The notes: generated from the letters alone by a model not told the origin. A stretch of 64,000 nt of DNA from Pseudoalteromonas fuliginea (GCF_000690055.1 NZ_JJNZ01000007.1:62001-126000); one strand, 5' to 3'. Shown: positions 17,170-26,694, counted from the stretch's first letter. Numbers and translations: made by a program.

Positions 17170-17688
17170 ATGAAATCAATACTAAGTGTTTTTATTTTTA
17201 TATTACTGAGCGCATGTACATCGCAGTACCCAAATCAGCACGTTACAGGTAAGCAGTTTCCCAATATTAGCGGTGAAAGCTTAGAGCAAAACATAGTGAC
17301 TATACCCCGCGACTTTAACGCAGATAAAACACTGCTGCTTATTGGTTACAAGCAAGACAGCCAGTTTGATATAGACCGTTGGTTAATTGGTTTAGATATG
17401 GCGGGTGTAACGCTTCCAACTTACGAACTACCAACCATTGCAGGTATGGCACCACGTATGTTTAGCACATTTATAGACAGCGGTATGCGCAAAGGCATAC
17501 CTAAAGAATTATGGGGCGGGGTAATTACTATTTATAAAGATGGTGAAGCGGTACAAAAGTTTACGGGTAATCAAAGCCCAAATAACTCACGTGTGGTACT
17601 TATAAATAACAGCGGCGAAATTTTATATTTTTATGACCGAGGTTTTTCGGTTGATGCGTTAAATAAATTAAAAGCGAGTATTGAGTAA
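17170..17688 (+). CDS. Lipoprotein with thioredoxin-like fold
   Basis: 172 residues with a lipobox signal (FIFILLSAC, Cys ~16). The mature part runs HVTGKQFPNISG, TLLLIGYKQDSQFDIDRWL, and VVLINNSGEILYFYDRGF, the order of strands of ATP10-like/AhpC-type thioredoxin-fold proteins, but with no CxxC redox motif, so thiol chemistry is unlikely. Function unknown. It ends in a strong shared terminator facing the TonB receptor gene. Confidence 0.65.
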   Translation: MKSILSVFIFILLSACTSQYPNQHVTGKQFPNISGESLEQNIVTIPRDFNADKTLLLIGYKQDSQFDIDRWLIGLDMAGVTLPTYELPTIAGMAPRMFSTFIDSGMRKGIPKELWGGVITIYKDGEAVQKFTGNQSPNNSRVVLINNSGEILYFYDRGFSVDALNKLKASIE

Positions 17689-17732
17689 TTCACTTTATCC
17701 TTTAAATTTATTTTCTTAGGTTAATTAAAGTG

Positions 17733-17754
17733 AAAGGGAGCGAATGCTCCCTTT
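17733..17754. terminator. Bidirectional terminator between convergent genes
   Basis: Perfect 9-bp stem AAAGGGAGC / GCTCCCTTT with a GAAT loop, between the convergent genes ending at 17688 (+) and 17769 (-); T-rich on both outgoing strands. Confidence 0.9.
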
Positions 17755-17768
17755 ATATTGTATTTTAT

Positions 17769-20021
17769 TTAAAACGCGTAACTTACACTAAAGCGCGTTG
17801 TACGAGGCATAATGTAACGACCATTTGGTGCATCAGCATTACGTGGATCACCTTCTGTAATGCCTTGCTCATCCGTTAAGTTATCTATTGCTACTTGAAG
17901 CTTAATGCCTTCCATTGGTTCTAGTATTAAACCTAAATCAACTTTTTCGTAGCCATCGAGTGTTACAGTGTTTTCGTTATTGCCAAAGCGATCATCAACC
18001 GCTGAAAGTGTACCGTATAAAGTTGCATACATACCTTGTAGCTCAAAGTCGTAACTTGGCGTTACACGTACTTGCCATTTTGGTTGGCGCTGGGATTGGT
18101 TGCCATCGTTTGTTGGACTTTGAGTAATTTCAGCATCTTGTAATGTGGTGTTTAAATTAACAGAAAAACCAGACTCATGGTTAAAGTTATAATCGAGCTC
18201 TATACCGTACGCTTCATTTGTTAAAATTTCTGCTGGTACACCTGGGCGACGTACAAAGGTGTCGCCTTTTACTTCGTTTACAAATACGGTTGCATAAAAG
18301 TCGGTTGATTCAGTAATTAATTTATAACCTAGTTCACCTTGAGTAATTTCTTTAATAAGCTTTTCGCCACCTTGGTAAGCATCAAAATTATCTCTAAAAT
18401 CATCAAAATACGGCATTTTATAACCACGGTTAACACGGGCAAACACACCCATATCATTGTTAATTGAGTAGTTTAAACCTGTAGTCCAAGAGGTTTTACT
18501 TTCATCGTAGCTAACGGCTTTAGTAATAATGCCGTCAAGGCCTTCATCTACACTGTAATGTACTTCGTGGTTTTCTTGACGTACGCCAACATCCAGTGTG
18601 AATGCATCAGCAAATTTGTATTCACCAGTAACATAAAACGCGTGAGTTCGGGCATCACCTGTTGAGCTAATATCGTAGTTAAAATCACAGCCATCGGTGC
18701 TTTGGTTGCATTCAATACCGGTTAATGCTTCGCCACCTGATTCAAGTACATGGTATGCAGTGTTACCTAAGCTCCACCAATCTTTTGCCGAAGTGCTTGC
18801 GGTGTAGTAACCAAATGTTGTTGATAAATCACCAAACTTTTTTGAAAAAGCTAAATCATTAGTAAATGAGCTAATTTCTTTAAGCACCACCCATCGTCCA
18901 AGCTGTTGAACAGGTGTAGCGCTTGCATATTCAGTATTTGTTACTGACCCAAACGCCGTTTGACCGTTATCAGCGACTGCGCCAATGGTTGTTGCTGAGC
19001 CACTTGGTACTAAACCGTAGGTGTTTGCATCGCCTTTAGTAATGTTAAAACGGTCTGAAAAGTGCCAACCATTTTTAAGTTCGAGCTTAATACTACCGCC
19101 TGAAACATGACCGTCCCAGCCTCGGCCATCACCTAAGTCAATATCGTGTGCTTGCGAATCTGGCCCTGTAAATATTGTTGCTTGGCGATTTAGCGTGCCT
19201 AGTTGTGTGTATTGTGCGTCAATACCATCAACATTGAGTGGCGTTGGTAAGTACCACGCGCCGTGGTCGTCAGTTTGGCGGGTATAAAAGTTAAGCTCGC
19301 CGTTATCTAAGTTTTTAGTGATGTTAATTGTAAATTGGCTGCCTTTTTCTGACGTAAAGCCCGCATCACGAATACCTGGTGAACTTTTTACATACCCGCC
19401 AACCATAAAGTATAAATCGTCAGTAATTTCACCACTCATTACAGCATCAATGCGCTGTAAGTCGTAATCAGAAGTTGTGTATTTAAATAAGCCTTCTGTT
19501 TCTTCGCCACCACGTTTTAACCTAAAGTTGGTTGTTAGCCCAGGTTGTCCGTTTGATAAAACAGGGTTTGGCCCACCACGTAGTGCTTCTACAGTTTCAA
19601 TGGTTTCATCAACACGAAACATTGATGAATTTTCTAAAAACGATAAGGTTGACGCTGGGTAAATTGGTGAACCTTCAATACTTAGCGTTAAAAATGGGGC
19701 ATCTCCACCGCCAGGAAAACCACGAACAAATACATTCGCGCCTGACTCACCACCTGAGCTTTCTACCCAAACTCCAGGTATTGCTTTAAATAAGTCAGCG
19801 GTGCTTTTTGGAGACAATTTAATAATTTGTTCACTATCGATATTAGTTACCGCATAGCTGGCATCTATTTTTCTTATTCCAACACCTGTGGGTGTTCCTG
19901 ATACTACAATACGCTCAACTTTTTGTTTTTCTTGTGTTTGCTCTGCAGCAAATGCGCATTGAGTGCTAAGCGCTAAAGTAATGGCACACGCTAGTGTACT
20001 TTTTGCTTTACTGATTTTCAT
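17769..20021 (-). CDS. TonB-dependent outer-membrane receptor (trehalose-type locus)
   Basis: 750 residues, ATG with GGGAT upstream. Signal peptide ~1-25; plug domain with the TonB-box-like VERIVVSGTP and plug motifs FKAIPGVWVESSGGESGANVFVRGFPGGG and EALRGGPNPVLSNGQPG; then a long beta-barrel ending in a C-terminal aromatic residue (FSVSYAF), typical of outer-membrane insertion. It probably imports a sugar across the outer membrane: the divergent genes encode a LacI regulator, an MFS carrier and a trehalase, and a LacI operator lies 103 bp upstream of this start. Trehalose or a trehalose-containing glycoside is the inferred ligand. Confidence 0.92.
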   Translation of the reverse strand: MKISKAKSTLACAITLALSTQCAFAAEQTQEKQKVERIVVSGTPTGVGIRKIDASYAVTNIDSEQIIKLSPKSTADLFKAIPGVWVESSGGESGANVFVRGFPGGGDAPFLTLSIEGSPIYPASTLSFLENSSMFRVDETIETVEALRGGPNPVLSNGQPGLTTNFRLKRGGEETEGLFKYTTSDYDLQRIDAVMSGEITDDLYFMVGGYVKSSPGIRDAGFTSEKGSQFTINITKNLDNGELNFYTRQTDDHGAWYLPTPLNVDGIDAQYTQLGTLNRQATIFTGPDSQAHDIDLGDGRGWDGHVSGGSIKLELKNGWHFSDRFNITKGDANTYGLVPSGSATTIGAVADNGQTAFGSVTNTEYASATPVQQLGRWVVLKEISSFTNDLAFSKKFGDLSTTFGYYTASTSAKDWWSLGNTAYHVLESGGEALTGIECNQSTDGCDFNYDISSTGDARTHAFYVTGEYKFADAFTLDVGVRQENHEVHYSVDEGLDGIITKAVSYDESKTSWTTGLNYSINNDMGVFARVNRGYKMPYFDDFRDNFDAYQGGEKLIKEITQGELGYKLITESTDFYATVFVNEVKGDTFVRRPGVPAEILTNEAYGIELDYNFNHESGFSVNLNTTLQDAEITQSPTNDGNQSQRQPKWQVRVTPSYDFELQGMYATLYGTLSAVDDRFGNNENTVTLDGYEKVDLGLILEPMEGIKLQVAIDNLTDEQGITEGDPRNADAPNGRYIMPRTTRFSVSYAF

Positions 20022-20123
20022 GTGTGTGATCCCGTTTTTAGTGTATTAAACAGTGTATTTCTGCAGTCTTTTTACTAAAGAACATTGTAAATAGGCTGTG
20101 TATATTGAAACCTTAGAGATAAA

Positions 20124-20137
20124 TGCAAACGTTTGCA
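20124..20137. promoter_or_regulatory. LacI-family operator upstream of the TonB receptor
   Basis: TGCAAACGTTTGCA is a perfect 14-bp palindrome with the central CG usual for LacI-family operators. It recurs with one change at 21351-21364 before the MFS gene, so one regulator probably controls both transcription units. Confidence 0.85.
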
Positions 20138-20306
20138 ATATTTATTTGTAAATTATTTATGAATTTATATAGTTTATTTATTGAGCTTATTTATATGTTA
20201 AACACTTTTTAGCTCGTTGTTCGCGCCAGCAAAAAATAATAATGCTATATTGTCAGCGAGTTAGATAATTGTATTGATCAGTGGTAAGCGACTATTTAGG
20301 AAGATC

Positions 20307-21314
20307 ATGAATAACAAAAAAATTAAATTAACTGATTTAGCGAAACTAGCAGGCGTGTCTACCTCTACAGTTTCGCGTGCGCTTAATGATAACCCGCTAA
20401 TTAAACAAGAAACCCGCGACAAACTTCAGCGCTTAGCTAAAGAGCATAACTTTAGTCTTAATACGGCTGCAAGTCGGTTGCGGACACAAAAAACCAATGT
20501 AGTTGCGGTTATAATTAACCTTGACGAACAAACAGAGCAGTCGATTAGCGATCCGTTTTTACTTAAAGTAGTGAGCGAAATTAATCTTGCACTTAATCAG
20601 CAAGGATTAGAGCTTTTACTATCTAATTCAATCATGGCGCAAGATGATTGGGCTAATTATTTTATTAATAGCCGCCGTGCAGACGGTATTATTGTTGTAG
20701 GTCAAGGTAAAAACCAAACCAATATAGAAAATGCAGCTAACGCAGGTATTCCGCTGGTGGTATGGGGAGATCCTAAAACACCTAGCAACTACCCCATTGT
20801 AGGAAGTGACAATTACTTGGGAGGCTTGCAAGCAACCACGCATTTAATAGAGCACGGAGCTAAAAACATTGTATTTTTAGGCGATCCAGAACATGGTGAA
20901 ATTAGTGAGCGTCACAGAGGGTACTCTGCCGCATTAGCATCCCATAAATTAGAGCAACATGTTGTATCTATTGATATTACAAGTAGCTCAGCGTATCAGT
21001 CAATTAACCAATTACTGCGTGAAAAAGGCCTTTATTTTGATGCTATAGTTGCATGTAGTGATATGGTTGCCTTAGGTGCCATGAAAGCCTTAAAAGAGCG
21101 TTATGTAAGCATTCCTAATGATGTCGCTCTAGTAGGTTTTGATGATATTGCTATGGCCGACATTAGCCACCCTTCATTATCAACTATCCGACAAAACACA
21201 CAGTACGCAGCCACGCTATTAGTTCAAAAGTTGATGCAGCAACTAGCTGGTGAAAAAGTTGAATCACAAGTAATTGATATTGAACTGATTACCCGCCAAT
21301 CAAGTAAACGATAG
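20307..21314 (+). CDS. LacI-family transcriptional regulator of the trehalose locus
   Basis: I start at ATG 20307, preceded by AGGAAG, not at TTG 20274, because the helix-turn-helix then sits at the N-terminus (KLTDLAKLAGVSTSTVSRALN, ~6-26). About 335 residues, full length for the family. The ligand-binding domain follows (VVAVIINLD, ADGIIVVGQG, IPLVVWGD, VALVGFDD, LSTIRQ). It should repress the TonB receptor and the MFS-trehalase unit through the two TGCAAACG-type operators flanking it, released by trehalose or a derivative; the effector is inferred from the target genes. Confidence 0.92.
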   Translation: MNNKKIKLTDLAKLAGVSTSTVSRALNDNPLIKQETRDKLQRLAKEHNFSLNTAASRLRTQKTNVVAVIINLDEQTEQSISDPFLLKVVSEINLALNQQGLELLLSNSIMAQDDWANYFINSRRADGIIVVGQGKNQTNIENAANAGIPLVVWGDPKTPSNYPIVGSDNYLGGLQATTHLIEHGAKNIVFLGDPEHGEISERHRGYSAALASHKLEQHVVSIDITSSSAYQSINQLLREKGLYFDAIVACSDMVALGAMKALKERYVSIPNDVALVGFDDIAMADISHPSLSTIRQNTQYAATLLVQKLMQQLAGEKVESQVIDIELITRQSSKR

Positions 21315-21350
21315 TTTATAAATCATGTTGAGTTAATGTTAAATTTAAAA

Positions 21351-21364
21351 TGCAAACGATTGCA
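21351..21364. promoter_or_regulatory. LacI-family operator upstream of the MFS-trehalase operon
   Basis: TGCAAACGATTGCA, a 14-bp near-palindrome differing at one base from the site at 20124-20137. It starts 37 bp after the lacI-type gene stop and 139 bp before the MFS start, in the position of a promoter operator. Confidence 0.85.
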
Positions 21365-21489
21365 TTGGGGGCTGTTCTAAACTAAACTCAAACCTCACTG
21401 ATATAAACACACACTGTGTATGCACTTGTTATGGGCATACAATAAAGGTCGTTATAGCGTTTAAATAACGCTTTAAAGCGAGGGTAATT

Positions 21490-22728
21490 ATGAGTAAAAC
21501 AAAAGTCACACTGGCAATTGCAGCAAGTTACTTTATTTTCGCTATTTTGTTAAATAGCGTGGGCACCGTTATTTTGCAGGCAATAAATACCCTTGGGGTA
21601 AGTAAAACAGAAGCTTCAGTGCTTGAGGGGTTTAAAGATTTATCCATTGCGATAATGTCATTTGTAGTGGCTTCGTTTATTCCTCGCCTAGGCTATAAAC
21701 TGGCCATGCTTGGGGCACTTACTGTTGTTGCCCTTGCTTGTGTAAGTACGGCTTTAATTAGTGACTTTTATGCGTTTAAAATTTTATTTGCCGCCATTGG
21801 TTGTGGCTTTGCTGTGGTTAAAGTGTCGGTTTACTCTATTATCGGCCAAGTGACAGATGATGCAAATAGCCACTCTTCATTGTTAAACACCATTGAAGGC
21901 ATTTTCATGGTTGGTGTGTTAAGTGGCTATTGGATTTTTACTGCTTTTATAGATCCAAACGATTCAACCGCGTGGCTCAACGTTTATTACTTACTGGCAG
22001 CGCTAACCCTAATTGTTATAGCGAGCGTAATTGCTGCGCCTATAAAGCCCGCCATTATAAGTAAAACTAAACGCTCCGGTTGGTTCGATTTTATCGCCAT
22101 GCTTAAGCTAACATATCAACCGTTGGTACTCATATTTATAATTAGCGCTTTTTTATACGTATTAATTGAGCAGGGCGTAGGTACTTGGCTACCCACATTC
22201 AATAATGAAGTTTTAAAACTCCCTGTGGCTATTAGTATCCAGCTGGCCAGTATTTTTGCTGCGGCACTTGCATTTGGGCGCTTAGTGGCAGGGCAAGTAC
22301 TTAAACACATTCACTGGTTTGTTGTATTGAGCAGTTGTTTAATTGCGATGGCTGGCCTCATACTTATTACCCTACCGCTTACTGAGAATGTTACTGAAAA
22401 TACAGTAATTAGTTTATTTGATGCACCACTTGCTGCATTTATTTTACCGTTAATTGGTTTTTTCATGGCGCCTATTTATCCGGTACTTAACTCAGTTATG
22501 CTCAGCGCTCTTGAAAAACATCGCCATGCAGCTATGACTGGTTTAATTGTAGTTTTTTCAGCACTTGGTGGCACAACAGGCTCAATAATAACTGGTTATG
22601 TGTTTGAGCACTTTAGTGGCCAGCATGCGTTTTACCTTTCTTTGGTTCCCATTAGTTTGATTTTTATTAGCGTGATTTTTTTCAAAAAGCGAACCGACGC
22701 TATCTCACAACACGCAACGACAGCTTAA
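21490..22728 (+). CDS. MFS sugar transporter, FucP-like
   Basis: 412 residues with twelve apparent membrane segments and an N-terminal half typical of FucP-like sugar:proton symporters (FAILLNSVGTVILQAINTLGVSK, GFAVVKVSVYSIIGQ, NTIEGIFMVGVLSGYW). It is preceded by GCGAGGG. It is followed 15 bp later by a cytoplasmic trehalase, so it most probably carries trehalose across the inner membrane intact, in contrast to the PTS route of enteric bacteria. Regulated by the LacI operator upstream. Confidence 0.85.
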   Translation: MSKTKVTLAIAASYFIFAILLNSVGTVILQAINTLGVSKTEASVLEGFKDLSIAIMSFVVASFIPRLGYKLAMLGALTVVALACVSTALISDFYAFKILFAAIGCGFAVVKVSVYSIIGQVTDDANSHSSLLNTIEGIFMVGVLSGYWIFTAFIDPNDSTAWLNVYYLLAALTLIVIASVIAAPIKPAIISKTKRSGWFDFIAMLKLTYQPLVLIFIISAFLYVLIEQGVGTWLPTFNNEVLKLPVAISIQLASIFAAALAFGRLVAGQVLKHIHWFVVLSSCLIAMAGLILITLPLTENVTENTVISLFDAPLAAFILPLIGFFMAPIYPVLNSVMLSALEKHRHAAMTGLIVVFSALGGTTGSIITGYVFEHFSGQHAFYLSLVPISLIFISVIFFKKRTDAISQHATTA

Positions 22729-22742
22729 CAGTAAGGAAAGTT

Positions 22743-24254
22743 ATGAGTTTTTTTGACAGCCAATTATTTAAAGATGTTCAAATGCAGCATGTATTTAGCG
22801 ACTGTAAAACATTCGCAGATGCAATTGCGCGTGTTAATTGGCAAAGTGCATGTAAAAGCTATGAACAATTAGCGCCTTTAACTAATACGCAGCTTAGTGA
22901 GTTTGTAAACGCACACTTTATTACTTCCCCAGTGCTAGCAATGGGCACTGAGGCTGATACGTCATCGGTTAAACATTATATAGACTCGTTATGGAATGGC
23001 CTTAGAAGAGAGGCTGATACCCCAAAGCAAGATTCATTACTAGCACTAAAGCACAGCTATATTGTGCCTGGCGGGCGCTTTCAAGAGATTTACTATTGGG
23101 ATAGTTATTTTACAGCATTGGGTTTAATCGATGCAGATAAAGGTGATGTAGTTGAAGATATGCTACTTAACTTTGTCGATTTAATTAACGATTATGGTTG
23201 TATTCCAAATGGTAACCGTCGCTATTATTTATCACGCTCGCAGCCACCGGTTTTAGCACTCATGGTCGAATTATTATGGGAACATACGCATAGTAAATCA
23301 CTCAATACGCAATGGCTTGCCATGTGTGTTGCAGCACTTGAAAAAGAATATATATTTTGGATGCAAGGCGCTCAGTTGCTTTCGACTAATGTATTGAGCT
23401 CAAAGCGGGTAGTAAGAATGCCTTGTGGTGGTATTTTAAATCGTTATTGGGACGATGTAAGTGAGCCAAGGGCAGAGTCATTGCGTGAAGATTTAGCGCT
23501 AGCGGAAGGGTTGGCGAAGGAGAAAAAATCTGATTTTTATCGTAATATTCGCGCAGCGTGTGAGTCGGGTTGGGACTTTAGTTCTCGTTGGCTTGGTGAA
23601 TCTAATTTACTAAGCTCTATTCAAACAACTGATATTGTTCCTATAGATTTAAACTGCCTTATGTATAACTTAGAGAATCAGTTAAGCAAATTCTTTCAAT
23701 TGCTCGGCAATAGTGAACAAGCAGAGCATTACCAATTACTTGCTAGCAATCGCAAGGCGCTTATTAATGCTTACCTTTGGAATGAACCAACCGGTTTTTT
23801 TGTTGATTATAACTGCCGTACAACGACTCAATCTCCAATACTTAGTGCAGCGGCAACTACTGCTTTATTTGTTAATTTAGCCAGTAATGAGCAAGCAACT
23901 AAGGTAGCTACAAGATTAGCCAATGAATTTTTAAAAGAGGGTGGCATTGTTACAACTATTACTCAAACGGCTCAGCAGTGGGATAGTCCAAATGGTTGGG
24001 CTCCACTACAATGGTTTGCGGTAAAAGGGCTTAATAACTACGGTATAACACAATTGAGTACACATATAATGCAAAATTGGGTAAATATGGTTGAGCAAAA
24101 CTTTGCAGCAAATAGGTGCTTACTCGAAAAATACAATGTGTGCACACCAGCGGTTTTAGCCGGTGGTGGTGAATATCAAGTACAGCAGGGTTTTGGTTGG
24201 ACTAATGGTGTAACGGCAAGATTTTATACGTTATTAAATAATCCAGAGTTTTAA
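22743..24254 (+). CDS. treF: Cytoplasmic trehalase (GH37)
   Basis: 503 residues, ATG with GTAAGGA upstream, no signal peptide. Both family signatures are present: PGGRFQEIYYWDSY at ~109-122 and QWDSPNGWAPLQ near ~415. The general-acid Asp region (ESGWDFSSRW) is intact. It hydrolyses trehalose to two glucose. As a protein without signal peptide next to an inner-membrane carrier, it corresponds to the TreF type. Second gene of the MFS-trehalase unit under LacI-type control. Confidence 0.93.
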   Translation: MSFFDSQLFKDVQMQHVFSDCKTFADAIARVNWQSACKSYEQLAPLTNTQLSEFVNAHFITSPVLAMGTEADTSSVKHYIDSLWNGLRREADTPKQDSLLALKHSYIVPGGRFQEIYYWDSYFTALGLIDADKGDVVEDMLLNFVDLINDYGCIPNGNRRYYLSRSQPPVLALMVELLWEHTHSKSLNTQWLAMCVAALEKEYIFWMQGAQLLSTNVLSSKRVVRMPCGGILNRYWDDVSEPRAESLREDLALAEGLAKEKKSDFYRNIRAACESGWDFSSRWLGESNLLSSIQTTDIVPIDLNCLMYNLENQLSKFFQLLGNSEQAEHYQLLASNRKALINAYLWNEPTGFFVDYNCRTTTQSPILSAAATTALFVNLASNEQATKVATRLANEFLKEGGIVTTITQTAQQWDSPNGWAPLQWFAVKGLNNYGITQLSTHIMQNWVNMVEQNFAANRCLLEKYNVCTPAVLAGGGEYQVQQGFGWTNGVTARFYTLLNNPEF

Positions 24255-24301
24255 ATAATTGGGTTACTTATAATTTTTTAATACCATTATCGGATTGTAT
24301 G

Positions 24302-24320
24302 TTACCTATAACTTAGGTAA
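24302..24320. promoter_or_regulatory. Inverted repeat upstream of the csgD-like gene
   Basis: TTACCTA and TAGGTAA separated by five bases form a perfect 7-bp inverted repeat 22-31 bp before the candidate starts of the csgD-like gene. Either a regulator site or a weak hairpin in the leader. Confidence 0.5.
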
Positions 24321-24341
24321 TGTTGCATAAACGTTTCATGG

Positions 24342-25040
24342 ATGAAATTTATGTCACATAAAAATCACGTGTTTGTAAGAACAACTTTTCAGTCATCTTT
24401 CCACTCTCATAGTTACACCGCTATATTAAGAACACTACAAGCGCTGTTTACCGATATAAAAATGGATGACACAGTACCTCAGCTAGAAGAACGATCGCAT
24501 TATGATTTGTTTTTGATTGATGGCACTAAAAATAATTGGCAAGACCTTATTCCCACCGATTTAATTTGCTTAGCGAAGCACTGTAACGTTGTTGTCTTTA
24601 ATGTTGAGCGAGAAACGGTATGTGAAAAGAACTTACTTCTCAATCATTTCAATGGCGTATTTTATAAATCGGATCCTCCAGAAGTTATTTTTAAAGGGTT
24701 AGTTAAAATAAATGCTGGTGAACTCTGGTTTGCACGAAAAATTATTTCAATCGCATTCAATGATATTTTGGCTGTAGCATCATCATTTAACAGTTTGTAC
24801 GATGGTATAGAAATAAAAAAAGATGATTATGATCATTTAACTAAACGAGAAAAATCGGTTATTTATCTCATAGCGCAAGGTGCCAGTAATAATGCTATTG
24901 CCGATAAACTTAATATAAGTGATCACACAGTAAAAACCCATTTATACAGTGCGTTTAAAAAAACTAGTTCGCGTAATCGAGTAGAGCTAGCTAATTGGGC
25001 ACAACGTTATATTTCTGTTTTACTGCCAATGGCTAAATAA
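24342..25040 (+). CDS. LuxR-type regulator, CsgD-like
   Basis: 232 residues from ATG 24342; ATG 24351 (MSHKNH) is a slightly better start because GGATGAAA then lies at proper distance. The N-terminal half is a degenerate receiver-like domain (YDLFLIDGTKNN, CNVVVFNVE, FNGVFYKSD), and the C-terminal half is a LuxR helix-turn-helix (HLTKREKSVIYLIAQGASNNAIADKLNISDHTVKTHL). This architecture is that of CsgD, and it sits convergent to the curli genes. It presumably activates the curlin/csgEFG unit; the phosphorylation pocket is not conserved, as in CsgD. Confidence 0.8.
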   Translation: MKFMSHKNHVFVRTTFQSSFHSHSYTAILRTLQALFTDIKMDDTVPQLEERSHYDLFLIDGTKNNWQDLIPTDLICLAKHCNVVVFNVERETVCEKNLLLNHFNGVFYKSDPPEVIFKGLVKINAGELWFARKIISIAFNDILAVASSFNSLYDGIEIKKDDYDHLTKREKSVIYLIAQGASNNAIADKLNISDHTVKTHLYSAFKKTSSRNRVELANWAQRYISVLLPMAK

Positions 25041-25064
25041 CCTTTTCAGGATCAAATTTTTGTA

Positions 25065-25096
25065 TAAATAAGGCGACTTAAAAGTAGCCTTATTTA
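25065..25096. terminator. Bidirectional terminator between csgD-like gene and csgG
   Basis: Perfect 10-bp stem TAAATAAGGC / GCCTTATTTA, continued inside by ACTT/AAGT, lying between the convergent genes ending at 25040 (+) and 25106 (-). Confidence 0.85.
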
Positions 25097-25105
25097 TCTT
25101 AATTA

Positions 25106-25879
25106 TTAACTTACTTTTTTGGCCCATAACCCTTTATCAATGCCCTTTGTTATTAGGTCTGTAAGTGCTTTTTCTATTGCTTGGGTAACACAAATACTCA
25201 TAGGTTCGTTATCACTAAAGCCAGCTTCTGCTTCAGCTAATCGTTTGTAACTTACGTACCTAAAAAATCCGGCACGCATTTCTTGGCTCAGTACTTTTTT
25301 GCTGGTTGCTACCGATAGTAAGACTTGCCCTGTTCGTACATCAACAGCACGTAAGTATATTGAAATAGCATCTTCACGGTAAAGCTCTGATGCGCCTATT
25401 CCAAAGTATTCCATACCTAAACCACCTGTTTTTACATTGGTGTCGTAGCTAATAATACCGCCTTCTAAAATTATTTTGGCGGTTGTTAATGGGGGTAAAT
25501 CTGGTTGATTTGGATTATCTGATTGAGCCGCCCGAATGATTTTTCGCTCTGTTAGTATATTTTGCAGACCCTCACGTTCAACCGGTGTAAACCAATCCGA
25601 CTCATGTAAGGCTTGTATTAGTATTGAATTAGCCCCCTGAGTTACAGCGGTAGAAAATGAGCTCACATTTGTTTGCGGTTTATATTGACCTGTTTGATCT
25701 CTAAATGAATAAACTGAAACAGGAATACTACCCATGGGTTTGGGTAGGTTTTTTAAATCAGAAAAAATTTCTGTGGGTTCTAAGCTCATTGCTTGCTGCT
25801 GCTGTGGTGGTATTAAATTTCCCAAACTTGCGCAGCCCGTTAAGCTAAGAACTACAATTGTTATAAGTAGTTTATACAT
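25106..25879 (-). CDS. csgG: Curli secretion channel lipoprotein CsgG
   Basis: 257 residues with lipobox signal (VLSLTGCASLG, Cys ~16). Family core: IPVSVYSFRDQTGQYKPQ, SFSTAVTQGANSILIQALHESDWFTPVEREGL, NILTERKIIRA, ILEGGIISYDTNVKTGG, which covers the constriction loop and barrel strands of the nonameric outer-membrane channel. Its start shares a base with the csgF stop, so the two are translationally coupled. It exports the curlin encoded upstream in the same direction. Confidence 0.96.
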   Translation of the reverse strand: MYKLLITIVVLSLTGCASLGNLIPPQQQQAMSLEPTEIFSDLKNLPKPMGSIPVSVYSFRDQTGQYKPQTNVSSFSTAVTQGANSILIQALHESDWFTPVEREGLQNILTERKIIRAAQSDNPNQPDLPPLTTAKIILEGGIISYDTNVKTGGLGMEYFGIGASELYREDAISIYLRAVDVRTGQVLLSVATSKKVLSQEMRAGFFRYVSYKRLAEAEAGFSDNEPMSICVTQAIEKALTDLITKGIDKGLWAKKVS

Positions 25880-26301
25880 TATCCAAACCTCGGTACTTCA
25901 ATGATCACCACGGTGTCATCAATTATATTTGTTATTCTTACGGTAATGCTATCTGTGGTACTGGTTATAACTTCTATTTGGTAATCGCCACTCATAAATA
26001 TGGAATCTTGATTGAAAATACTGTCGTCTATGTTTTCACCAAACGCCATATCTGTTATTTCTCTTACCATTCGATTTAAGTAAGTGCGTTCTAAAGAATC
26101 TTGAAATTGCTCGGTGTAACTTTTTTCTATTACTGGCGCTTTATGTTTATTTTGAGCTTGTGCTTTGCTAAGTAGCATATTCGCATTGAGAGGATTACCG
26201 CCAAAGCTTGGGTTAATTGGGGTATAAATTATTTCAGTCGCGGCGGCTGAAAAGCTTAATGTTGTTATTATAAATATTATTATTCTCATTTTACCATCCA
26301 T
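25879..26301 (-). CDS. csgF: Curli assembly factor CsgF
   Basis: 140 residues with signal peptide (IIIFIITTLSFSAAA). The mature N-terminus ATEIIYTPINPSFGGNPLNA is the strongly conserved CsgF segment that inserts into the CsgG channel. It then has a Gln/Lys-rich linker and a beta-rich tail. Overlaps csgE by 11 bp and csgG by one base. It couples secretion to surface nucleation of curlin. Confidence 0.95.
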   Translation of the reverse strand: MDGKMRIIIFIITTLSFSAAATEIIYTPINPSFGGNPLNANMLLSKAQAQNKHKAPVIEKSYTEQFQDSLERTYLNRMVREITDMAFGENIDDSIFNQDSIFMSGDYQIEVITSTTDSITVRITNIIDDTVVIIEVPRFG

Positions 26302-26692
26302 TTATGGCCATATCGGGAGACGACACTGCCATATTTTCACGAGCCATTGCATCAATTACGGTATACACGGCTTGTTCAACACGTTGATCTAGTGGCTCTA
26401 ACCTTCGGCCTAAGTATGTTGCATACACCAGTCTATTGTTCATTATTAAAGAAAGTTTAGTGCCTGCTTTTGGGATTACTGTTTCTTTAATTTCAATATT
26501 AAACCCTGCAGTTGAGGGTAAGTCTCGCCAGTAATTTGAGAACTCGTAATAAAATTGATGACCAAAGCGACTAATGCTTCTATCGAGTAATAAACCGTCT
26601 ATTTCCAACTCATCAGCTGCATAACCTGCAGTGCTAAAAGATAATGAAATTACGAATAAGAAACCAGCGAAGCTATTTTTTTTATTGTTCAT
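26291..26692 (-). CDS. csgE: Curli chaperone CsgE
   Basis: 133 residues with signal peptide (~1-26, ending AGYA). Conserved CsgE features: LEIDGLLLDRSISRFGHQFYYEFSNYW, NIEIKETVIPKAGTKLSLIMNN, VYATYLGRR. A periplasmic cap that delivers curlin to CsgG. The ATG has no evident Shine-Dalgarno (upstream CCCCTTTTAATT) because a terminator-like hairpin occupies that space, which may lower its expression relative to the curlin gene. Confidence 0.95.
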   Translation of the reverse strand: MNNKKNSFAGFLFVISLSFSTAGYAADELEIDGLLLDRSISRFGHQFYYEFSNYWRDLPSTAGFNIEIKETVIPKAGTKLSLIMNNRLVYATYLGRRLEPLDQRVEQAVYTVIDAMARENMAVSSPDMAINGW

Positions 26693-26694
26693 AA

